From: an uncultured Bacilli bacterium
GTDB taxonomy: Bacteria; Bacillota_I; Bacilli_A; RF39; UBA660
Direction of reading: 5' to 3'
Length of the DNA: 37,743 nucleotides
NCBI GenBank assembly: GCA_947632355.1
Contig: CANROY010000005.1
Location: 1-37,743, forward strand
Shown piece after piece: positions 25,048 to 32,504 of the stretch. A model generated the notes under the pieces. It searched no databases and was not told the DNA's origin. It worked only from the letters and a program-made list of their open reading frames with translations. Position 1 is the first letter of the stretch. Each line of letters starts with the position of its first letter. The position numbers and the translations under genes are program-made.

Positions 25048-25899
25048 TTATTTTTTTCTAAACATACCTTCTATTTGCAAACCAAATAGATAAAAATAGT
25101 AAAATATTCTTAATATTAGAATAGCAAATACATTTCTTTTTACTATCTCTTTTTCATAATAAAGTTGGCTATCTTTTATTAGTTTAAATTTCTCAATACG
25201 TTTTACATTTTTAGAAATACATTGATCTAATGCATGAAGTACCGTAACACGATTATTAACATATGTTTTGTATCCTAAATCCTTTAATTTTTTGGCCATA
25301 ATAATTTCTTCGTAATACAAAAATGTATGTTCATCAAAATAGCCGATGGCATCTAATACTTCTTTTTTTATAATAAAAAAGCATCCTTTTACAACATCTA
25401 CTTGTGTTAAATCCTCTTTATAGTTTTCTTTGGGATAAGAAAGTATTGAAAACTCAAAACGTCTTACAAATGGAATATTTGAAATTAATTCAGATAGAAA
25501 TGTCGGAAGTTTCCAACCACGAGAAATACCTAATGGTTCTTTAATAACGGGGGCAATTACCGAAATATTTTCATTTTCTAAATCATGCAGTAAAATCCCT
25601 AAATCTTTTTCTCTTACAATAATATCAGGATTACTAATAATAATATTTTCTACATTCAATTTTTCTATTGCATATTGAATACCAATATTATTCCCAGCCG
25701 CATAACCATTATTCTCTTTTGCTTCAACTAAAATAATTTTATCAGTTTCTAATTTTTTTAACTCTAAAATAGAATCGTCTGTACTTTTATTATCTACAAT
25801 TATTATATAATCTAATGTTTTATACTTCTTAATGTCTTGTACGAGTAACTTTGTATTTTCCCAATCATTGTAATTTAAAATAATTATGGCATTTTTCAT
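25048..25899 (-). CDS. GT2 family glycosyltransferase (rhamnosyltransferase-like)
   Basis: 283 residues. Seen: IIILNYNDWENTKLLVQDI, VDNKSTDDS, NNGYAAGNNIGIQYA, ISNPDIIV (DxD equivalent NPD), FFIIKKEVLDAIGYFDE, and a hydrophobic C-terminal helix (about 257-278) that probably binds the membrane. It matches RgpB/WbbL-type GT2 enzymes. Start has GAGGT upstream. The adjacent DUF1972 GT4 supports an early role in chain assembly. Confidence 0.8.
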   Translation of the reverse strand: MKNAIIILNYNDWENTKLLVQDIKKYKTLDYIIIVDNKSTDDSILELKKLETDKIILVEAKENNGYAAGNNIGIQYAIEKLNVENIIISNPDIIVREKDLGILLHDLENENISVIAPVIKEPLGISRGWKLPTFLSELISNIPFVRRFEFSILSYPKENYKEDLTQVDVVKGCFFIIKKEVLDAIGYFDEHTFLYYEEIIMAKKLKDLGYKTYVNNRVTVLHALDQCISKNVKRIEKFKLIKDSQLYYEKEIVKRNVFAILILRIFYYFYLFGLQIEGMFRKK

Positions 25900-25983
25900 A
25901 TTCTAACCTCATTATTATTTTATCAAAATAAAAAAAGAAAAAAAAGGAAATTCTTGCATTCACCTTTTTCGTCTTTATATTTA

Positions 25984-28140
25984 TCACATTTTCTTAAACA
26001 CATTTAATAATATATCTTTTGTATTTTGATTTGTGTACGCATCTACCGTTTGTAAAGCATTCTTAATTTTTTTATTCTTAGCGGTTGTTTTCATACTTAA
26101 AACTTCTAGTATTCTTTCTGCCAGTTCTTTTTCATTGCTAGGATTAAATAGTAAACTATTTTCATCATTTAAGTAATCACTTGGACCATATTTATTCGGA
26201 CCAATCACCAAAGTAGAGGTTGCCATCGCTTCTAAGCCAATAAGTCCTAGACTTTCACTTTTCATACGTGTTGGATAGACAAGTGCTTCTAAAGAATTAT
26301 AAATACTCACTAATTCTTCTTGAGAGACCATTGGTTTTCGAATGACTAGTTTCTCTACTTTATATTTTTTAATTAAATTTTCTAAAGTAGATTCTTCCCT
26401 ACCACTACCAACTAAAATAAAACGAATATTCTTATCTAATTTTTTACTTTTCTTTAATTCATTGATGGCTTTTATATACGTATCGTAGCCTTTATCTTTA
26501 TCAATACGACTAACAAATCCAAAGTATTTGTATTTCGAATCTAAGGAAGCATTTTTTAAGGCTGTTTTTTTATTTATCTTTTTAAATACATCTATATTTA
26601 CGCCACCTGAAGGATACACAACAATTTTCTTTTTATCTATATGATAATCTTTCATTAACACTTTCTTAAAATAGTTAGAAGGTGAAATAATGATATCGGA
26701 TGCTTTTAAGAAAAGTTTAGTAAGCAACTGATAGTTTTGATCCGTTTTTGTATCGGATACTACATCGTTTCCATGAACATTCATCACTAACTTAGTGTCT
26801 CGAGATAAAAGTTTTGGAATAAATACTCCTGCAGGTGTATGTGAAGCAAAATGTACATAGATATAATCATAGTTTAAGAAGGTTGCTTCTAAAAGCGATA
26901 GACCACACATACGCACGTATTCTATAAATTTATTCCATTTTCCAATCGTTTTATTCATAAATGCTAAATCAATCGTATAACCATTAGCAATTAATAAATC
27001 ATAGGTATTCTTAACAAAGACACCATAGTGCGGATTTTTACTATCCGGATACATATTGCTAACCAGTAAGATATCTTTTTTTCTTATGCCTGTATCCGTT
27101 TTCGAAATAGGTACTAAACAAGCAATAAAGAAAATAAGATAAGGATTTGTAAGAACATTTCCTAAACAAGATAAAAGAAGAACAAGAATAAAGATAAAAA
27201 TATAATTTTTCTTTAACTTTATTTGTTTTAAAGCATACGCAAAGTAAATCAGATAAAAAAGACTTCCAATAAACCCTATACTATAAAAAATATCCAAAGC
27301 ATCTATTTCTACTACTGTTCTATTTTCTACTCCAAAACCAAGAAGTTTTTCTACACCACTTCCATCTAAATAACTTTGATTTGCATTTTTAATATTTGTA
27401 ATGCGTCCATGAAACATTTCATTCATTGATGTATATTTTAAAGGCAATAGTTCTTCTATATGCATATTTGGTAAATAAACGGTAATTCCTAAAGCAATCA
27501 CCAAAATAGTTATCAGCGTTTTAAAGGAATCTTTTTTACAATATGCAAATACTTTTTTTATATTGCATAGAAGAAAACCAATAAAAAGAAGTAAAAAGCT
27601 TAAATAAAACGTTTTGGCTTTGATAAACAAACTAGAAAGTAATAGTAGAAGGAGCATAAAAAGTTTTAATAAATACGAATGACTTTCTATTAAATAAACA
27701 AAAGATAAACTAAAAGTTATAAATAAAAGATAAACAAAAGAATAAGGAATCGTTATAGAAAAAAGATTGGCTATTAAAAATAGAGTAAAGTAAAGACAAC
27801 TAACAATCGTAATCGTTTGTTTATTTATTTCTTCACCTTCATAAGTTGTAAAAAATAAGAGTAATGTTGGTAAAGAAAATAAAGTTAAAATATAAGTAAG
27901 TTCTTTTCCAAAAGATAAATGTGTTTTTAAACAATACGTAAGAAATAAAACAAAAAAGATTCCTAAAAAAATGAGTATTTTATGATTTTCTTTTCTTTTT
28001 AAAAGAAAGAATAGTACAAAAAGTAAAAGTATTCCTTTCACTCCTAAAACTAGATTATAGCAAACAGGATGCAAGCAAGAAAAGAAATCAAGAAATGGTA
28101 ATAAAAATAGAAAATAATGAAAATAACCTTTTTTTATCAT
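25984..28140 (-). CDS. Wzy-like polymerase/ligase fused to GT4 glycosyltransferase
   Basis: 718 residues in two parts. Residues 1-350: about 10-11 membrane helices, with an extracytoplasmic loop (about 240-275) holding GSGVEKLLGFGVEN and followed by DALDIFYSIGFIGSLFYLIYF, the pattern of O-antigen polymerase/ligase (Wzy/WaaL) proteins. Residues about 355-718: GT4 domain with VSNMYPDSKNPHYGVFVKN, NVHGNDVV, FVSRIDKDKGYDTYI, YPTRMKSESLGLIGLEAMA. Wzy and GT4 are normally separate. AGGAAGGTG precedes the start; 19 bp separate it from the initiator gene. Both halves look intact. Confidence 0.75.
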   Translation of the reverse strand: MIKKGYFHYFLFLLPFLDFFSCLHPVCYNLVLGVKGILLLFVLFFLLKRKENHKILIFLGIFFVLFLTYCLKTHLSFGKELTYILTLFSLPTLLLFFTTYEGEEINKQTITIVSCLYFTLFLIANLFSITIPYSFVYLLFITFSLSFVYLIESHSYLLKLFMLLLLLLSSLFIKAKTFYLSFLLLFIGFLLCNIKKVFAYCKKDSFKTLITILVIALGITVYLPNMHIEELLPLKYTSMNEMFHGRITNIKNANQSYLDGSGVEKLLGFGVENRTVVEIDALDIFYSIGFIGSLFYLIYFAYALKQIKLKKNYIFIFILVLLLSCLGNVLTNPYLIFFIACLVPISKTDTGIRKKDILLVSNMYPDSKNPHYGVFVKNTYDLLIANGYTIDLAFMNKTIGKWNKFIEYVRMCGLSLLEATFLNYDYIYVHFASHTPAGVFIPKLLSRDTKLVMNVHGNDVVSDTKTDQNYQLLTKLFLKASDIIISPSNYFKKVLMKDYHIDKKKIVVYPSGGVNIDVFKKINKKTALKNASLDSKYKYFGFVSRIDKDKGYDTYIKAINELKKSKKLDKNIRFILVGSGREESTLENLIKKYKVEKLVIRKPMVSQEELVSIYNSLEALVYPTRMKSESLGLIGLEAMATSTLVIGPNKYGPSDYLNDENSLLFNPSNEKELAERILEVLSMKTTAKNKKIKNALQTVDAYTNQNTKDILLNVFKKM

Positions 28141-28159
28141 TTTTAAACACCTTCCTAAA

Positions 28160-29215
28160 TTATTTATTTTTTTTATTCTCTTTATGATGGTTAAACAAAA
28201 TATTTGTTTTTAAAACTATAAATAAGAAAATAAGCATTAAACCTATATAAATTAAAATCACATAGCTTGTATCTCCTAGAGCATAGAAAATAGATAGACC
28301 AGCAAAGATAATATCAATTGCATAAATAATGAGTAAAGAAGTTCTTGTTGAAAATTGCATATTTAAAAGTTGATGATGAAAATGTTCTCTGTCTGGCGTA
28401 TTTAATGGATTTTGTTTTTTTAAAATTCTTCTTAATATGGAGAAGACAACATCCAGTATTGGTGTTGCTAATATAATAAGTGGAATAATTAAAGATGTGA
28501 ATGTTGCGGTTTTATATCCTAAAAGGGTTGTAACAGCAATAATAAATCCTAAAAAGTTACTTCCAGTATCTCCTAAATAAATTCTAGCCGGTGGAAAGTT
28601 ATAAACCAAAAATCCTAATGTTGCCCCTAGCATAATAAGAGCAAGTGTTGTATCTAAACCTTGTTGAGCGTTCATCATAAAGGCAATTACCGAAATCGTT
28701 AAAAAGTATATAGAACTAATACCAGAACATAAACCATCTAATCCATCCGATAAATTAATAGCATTCATAATCGCTAAGATTAAAACAATGGTAATGAGAT
28801 AATTCCAAGGAGTTGCAAATGTAAAATGGAATCCTAAAATACTAACATAATTTAAAGAAATTTGCCCATAAAAAACAACAATACAGGCAGCGACAATTTG
28901 CGTAAGTAATTGATATCTTGCTCTTAAGGGACTAATATCATCGATAAAGCCCATAAAGATAAGTAAAAAACTACCCATTAAAATAGAAAGCATTTGGACA
29001 CTACTTCTTGCGTATAGCATATAACCAAGCATGAAAGAAAAGAAAATAGCAAGACCTCCTAAAGTAGGCATTGGTATTTTATTTAAACGTCTTTTATTAG
29101 GATAATCAAAAGCTTTTACGTGTCTGGCAATTCTTTCTACAATTGGGGTAACAACTAAACTACATAAAAACGTAACAAATACAATGATAAATACATCATG
29201 ACCATTTACATACAT
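28160..29215 (-). CDS. undecaprenyl-phosphate GlcNAc-1-phosphate transferase (WecA/TagO)
   Basis: Starts wall-glycan synthesis by moving GlcNAc-1-P from UDP-GlcNAc to undecaprenyl phosphate at the membrane. About 351 residues, 10-11 membrane helices. Seen: PMPTLGGLAIF, the GFIDDISPL aspartate pair, NAINLSDGLDGLCSG, ARIYLGDTGSNFLGF, and the DREHFHHQLL HxHH-type loop that separates WecA/TagO from MraY. The frame is open to a TTG at 29230; the ATG at 29215 with GGATGTG upstream is preferred but not certain. It heads the glycosyltransferase cluster, consistent with an initiating role. Confidence 0.9.
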   Translation of the reverse strand: MYVNGHDVFIIVFVTFLCSLVVTPIVERIARHVKAFDYPNKRRLNKIPMPTLGGLAIFFSFMLGYMLYARSSVQMLSILMGSFLLIFMGFIDDISPLRARYQLLTQIVAACIVVFYGQISLNYVSILGFHFTFATPWNYLITIVLILAIMNAINLSDGLDGLCSGISSIYFLTISVIAFMMNAQQGLDTTLALIMLGATLGFLVYNFPPARIYLGDTGSNFLGFIIAVTTLLGYKTATFTSLIIPLIILATPILDVVFSILRRILKKQNPLNTPDREHFHHQLLNMQFSTRTSLLIIYAIDIIFAGLSIFYALGDTSYVILIYIGLMLIFLFIVLKTNILFNHHKENKKNK

Positions 29216-29284
29216 CTTTATCACATCCAACTTTATTATAACGTAATTAATGAAAAAAAAGAAGAAAAACTAATTTTCTACTTT

Positions 29285-30586
29285 TTAAAATTGATCAAAC
29301 TCTTCTATCTTTTTATCTAAAGATTTATTTTCTTTGGATTGCTTTTTATCCTTTTTCTTGTCTTTTTTTGGTTTCTCTTTTTTATTTAGTAAATGAAGAA
29401 TTAAAATGAAAGATAAGAATAATATGCCTCCTAAACCAATAGATAATATCATATAAGTTTGCACATCTTTTTTTAAGACATCTAATTCTTCTGTATCCCA
29501 AATTTGAAAAGTACCTTCTTTGGTATCATAACGATAATAATCATATTTACCCGTTTCTACATTTAAGCCGTAGACTAAAACGAATCGACTAGAATCACTA
29601 TAACGATAGACTGGAACGGTTATATCATTAATGACAAGAGTTCCTTTTTTATAGCCTTTTATTTCTTTATCAAAATCCGTTAAGTATAAGGTAAGTGTAT
29701 TTTGATTCATTTCATTATATAGCGTATACGTATTTTTATTTTCATCATAAATAGCTAGACTTATTTTACCCTCTGCACTTTTTAATCCTACTAAAGTAAA
29801 CTTTGTGATATCACTATAGAAAGCAGGGATTGTAAAATCATTTATTAGTACTGTCTTTTCTTCATAGGTTTCTGGTTTGATTAAATTTTTTGCATTTTTA
29901 ATAATTGTATAGGTATCGTTTCCTACTTTCACTTCAATAGGATTTGTATCTTCTACATTTACTTTTACAATATATGTTTTGGTTGTACCATTTTCAGCTG
30001 TACAAATAATTTCAAAAGTATTTAATCCTTCTGTTACTTCTAATTCTCCAGTACCTGAAACAGAAGCATGGGATTCATTGGCTTTAGCATCTATTTTAAT
30101 TTTATTGACTGTAGATGGTACTGTAATTTCATATTCTAATGTATCTTTACTAAAAGCGGGCGTTAGTTCATACCCTTCAATGGTTATAGAAGCAAGATTA
30201 GGGTCAGTTGCTTTTTCTCTTACTTGGGTAATAGTGACTCTTTTACTGGTAGAAACATTTGTATTTTTACCATCTGCACTTGTAATATCTCCACTAACAG
30301 TAAAAGCCATTGCTCCAATACTTGTAGCTTTACATTTTACACTAAATGTTTTGGTTGTATTTTTTCCATTTGTAGATGCATCTGCAAAAGTAGTAGAACA
30401 TCCACTTGTATTTCCAGAAGAAGCAATATGTATGTTCCAAGCAGCAACATTTTTTACGGTAATACTTGCAGTTACTGTACTTCCTACTTCTACAGAGGAT
30501 GGAACACTTAAAGAATAGGTCCCTGCTGCTTGTACTACGATAGGAAATAATACTATAGCAATAAATATTTGAAATACTTTCTTCAT
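29285..30586 (-). CDS. membrane-anchored cohesin-like/cadherin-like surface protein
   Basis: 433 residues. Signal peptide 1-20. Residues 21-120: Ser/Thr/Val-rich beta-sandwich with VPSSVEVGSTVTASITVKNV, GDITSADGK and a final RVTIT strand, resembling the short cohesin-like domain seen before cadherin-like sandwiches in Bacillota. Residues 127-212: cadherin-like beta-sandwich (LASITIEGYELTPAFSKDT, CTAENGTTKTYIVKV). Residues 215-370: two further repeats of a TLVINDITVPVYRYSD / TVLINDFTIPAFYSD type, about 75 residues apart. One membrane helix (377-400) and a Lys-rich cytoplasmic tail follow. It starts 10 bp after the dockerin-bearing glucosaminidase, so one operon. Cohesin assignment is moderate; a plain Ig-like fold is the alternative. 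Confidence 0.65.
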   Translation of the reverse strand: MKKVFQIFIAIVLFPIVVQAAGTYSLSVPSSVEVGSTVTASITVKNVAAWNIHIASSGNTSGCSTTFADASTNGKNTTKTFSVKCKATSIGAMAFTVSGDITSADGKNTNVSTSKRVTITQVREKATDPNLASITIEGYELTPAFSKDTLEYEITVPSTVNKIKIDAKANESHASVSGTGELEVTEGLNTFEIICTAENGTTKTYIVKVNVEDTNPIEVKVGNDTYTIIKNAKNLIKPETYEEKTVLINDFTIPAFYSDITKFTLVGLKSAEGKISLAIYDENKNTYTLYNEMNQNTLTLYLTDFDKEIKGYKKGTLVINDITVPVYRYSDSSRFVLVYGLNVETGKYDYYRYDTKEGTFQIWDTEELDVLKKDVQTYMILSIGLGGILFLSFILILHLLNKKEKPKKDKKKDKKQSKENKSLDKKIEEFDQF

Positions 30587-30596
30587 TCTTTTCCTC

Positions 30597-32345
30597 CTAA
30601 CTTTGAGAAATCGTACCTGTTCCTAATAAGTATTGTCTCATTTTTAATAAATCAGCAGAATTAATGGTTTTATCTCCGGTTAAAGAAGCAGCTTCTTTAT
30701 AGGCACCATTTAAACTTGTTAATCCTAATAAATATTGTCTCATTTTTAATAAATCGGCAGAATTGATTTGACCATCGCCACTTAAATCTCCATAAATAAC
30801 GATTGTAAAGGTTTCATTATTATAAGAAACTGTTGTACCGGTACCTAGAACAGTACTATTGGTTGTAATAGGAACACCACCTAATTTTGCTTTTAAAGTT
30901 TCTAGACTATCTCCAACTGTAAACCCAGAGATATAAGTACCCTTGGTACGATAGCCACTAATACTTAAAGAAGAGGCTAAAGTTAAAGTTTGTTTATAAA
31001 CTTCGTTATTACTACACATTGTACAAGCACCACCACTGGCGTATACAAGACCAGCTCTTAAAGGATTGGATGCACTACTATTCGCACCAATATTAAAGAA
31101 GTTAAATAAACCACTATAAGTTTTTCCTTCGTATTCAAATTGTGCTCCTGTTGTTGCTCCACTTCCGTTTACTCCAGATTCTTGTTTGGCTAGAGAGGCT
31201 AAATAAACACTACTAACATTTGCTGTTTTACCAGCTTCTACAAAGATAGAAGCATAAGATTGGTTATCAAGAATGGAATAGCCATCCATAAAGGTATTTT
31301 TTAATACACCTGATACAACATTTTCAGTGTAATTAGAAGAATTTTCTAAACTTTCAAATTGTAAGATATATTTTTCTGTTAAAAAGTTTCTTGGATCTAA
31401 GAAATAAGCCGTTGTTTCAAAATTTGGATAATACCAATTGGTATCATGACCATATTGTACAGGTGAACCACTACTCATATCATAATATTGCGTACCACCT
31501 TGAACAGCTCCAACATTTTTAAATGCCTCTACAGACGTTTTAAAATCTAAACCAGTATGCATTGCTTTAAAAGTCCAATTGGCATGTTTAGAATGTAATA
31601 CTCTTAAAGCTTGTTTATAACTTTCAGGAAATCCTTCTTTATCTAAAGCTTGCTCAAATGCAGCATCGGTTACACTTGTTGTTTTTTCTACAGTTGCTAA
31701 ATTCTTTCCTGGTCGATTGTATACTTCTGCCATATTCTCATAGATAGGAATATTAAACTCTAAAGGTAAATCAAATAAACCATTTTTAGTATACGTTGAA
31801 TAACTTGAACTTGCTTCACTCGCTGGAGCTTGAATATTGGCCATATACAAATGATTATAAACATCATAGTAGCCATCTGGATTGACATTATATTTTTTTA
31901 AATAACTCGTAAATTGACCGCGACTTATATAAGAATTTGCAATAAATTTAGCTCCTCCTACAATGGCTTTCTTAGGACTTGTCCATGGGCGATCATAAAT
32001 ATCATAGCCATCAATCGATAAATACGTACCACAAATATAGCCAGTGATATTTTGATAACTTACTTGATACCAACCATTGGAACATCCTCCACCATCTGTT
32101 TTATTTAAAGATAAAACCGTAACAACCGTTCCTTCATCTAATTCTAATAAAATATTACTAACCCCGTTTTCTTTAGCAGTTGTAGGTTTTGAACGTAAAC
32201 GGACATCTTCTCCAGTAATTCGTCCAACATACGTTTCTCCTGCTAAAACTTGTACAGGAATTGAAAAAATAGAGGAAAAAAGAATTGAAGTACTTAAAAA
32301 TAAAGAAAAAGTTTTTTGTAAATATTTTTTCAAATTTTTTTTCAT
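30597..32345 (-). CDS. secreted SH3/N-acetylglucosaminidase with C-terminal dockerin
   Basis: 582 residues, peptidoglycan hydrolase cleaving the GlcNAc-MurNAc glycan strand (GH73 glucosaminidase type). Signal peptide about 1-35; bacterial SH3 domain about 40-112; a linker region about 113-235; glucosaminidase domain about 240-445 with FLDPRNFLTEKYI, KQESG (E389 candidate acid), and GLFNFFNIGA; and a dockerin-like repeat pair about 518-576, each ending LLKMRQYLLG. The first repeat has a full Ca loop (DLSGDGQINSAD); the second has SLTGDKTINSAD, with the first Asp replaced. AGGGAAGTG precedes the start. Divergent from the LCP gene and next to a cohesin-like protein. Confidence 0.85.
   Translation of the reverse strand: MKKNLKKYLQKTFSLFLSTSILFSSIFSIPVQVLAGETYVGRITGEDVRLRSKPTTAKENGVSNILLELDEGTVVTVLSLNKTDGGGCSNGWYQVSYQNITGYICGTYLSIDGYDIYDRPWTSPKKAIVGGAKFIANSYISRGQFTSYLKKYNVNPDGYYDVYNHLYMANIQAPASEASSSYSTYTKNGLFDLPLEFNIPIYENMAEVYNRPGKNLATVEKTTSVTDAAFEQALDKEGFPESYKQALRVLHSKHANWTFKAMHTGLDFKTSVEAFKNVGAVQGGTQYYDMSSGSPVQYGHDTNWYYPNFETTAYFLDPRNFLTEKYILQFESLENSSNYTENVVSGVLKNTFMDGYSILDNQSYASIFVEAGKTANVSSVYLASLAKQESGVNGSGATTGAQFEYEGKTYSGLFNFFNIGANSSASNPLRAGLVYASGGACTMCSNNEVYKQTLTLASSLSISGYRTKGTYISGFTVGDSLETLKAKLGGVPITTNSTVLGTGTTVSYNNETFTIVIYGDLSGDGQINSADLLKMRQYLLGLTSLNGAYKEAASLTGDKTINSADLLKMRQYLLGTGTISQS
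30621..30764. repeat. near-identical 42-bp direct repeats encoding the dockerin halves
   Basis: 30621-30662 and 30723-30764 differ at two positions, 102 bp apart. Each encodes the same peptide (INSADLLKMRQYLLG with flanking residues). Identity at the DNA level suggests recent duplication or gene conversion. Confidence 0.75.
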
Positions 32346-32371
32346 ATAATTTCACTTCCCTACGTATTTAA

Positions 32372-32377
32372 ATTATA
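32372..32377 (-). promoter_or_regulatory. -10 of glucosaminidase promoter
   Basis: Minus strand TATAAT, 27-32 bases before the start codon, with no good -35 at 17 nt. A weak -35 would suit an activated promoter; a WalR-like site lies about 43 bp upstream. Confidence 0.4.
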
Positions 32378-32419
32378 GCATTAAACAATAGTAAATAAAA
32401 GAATATCGTCGTCTAGTAT

Positions 32420-32436
32420 TGTTAAGGTATTGTCAA
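32420..32436 (+). promoter_or_regulatory. WalR-like direct repeat
   Basis: TGTTAA, five bases, TGTCAA. This matches the WalR/YycF consensus TGTWAH-N5-TGTWAH at every position but one (C for W in the second half). It lies between divergent cell-wall genes and 11 bp upstream of the LCP -35 (32448). Confidence 0.45.
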
Positions 32437-32447
32437 ATAAATGATTA

Positions 32448-32477
32448 TTGTATAGAAGACCCAATTTATTATATAAT
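32448..32477 (+). promoter_or_regulatory. promoter of the LCP gene
   Basis: TTGTAT (32448-32453), 18 nt, TATAAT (32472-32477), followed by GAGAGG before the ATG at 32505. Confidence 0.5.
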
Positions 32478-32504
32478 AATAAAATATGAGAGGATTAAAA
32501 AAAT

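Noticed and set aside
30224-30511. A Cys-rich 95-codon frame on the plus strand
   Set aside because: It is the opposite strand of the Thr/Ser/Ala-rich cohesin-like gene; the repeated ACA/GCA codons read as TGT/TGC. No ribosome site, and the minus gene has a clear signal peptide and domains.
29979-30518. A 179-codon plus-strand frame over the same region
   Set aside because: Shadow of the minus-strand gene; its hydrophobic residues come from complementing Thr/Lys codons, and there is no promoter or ribosome site.
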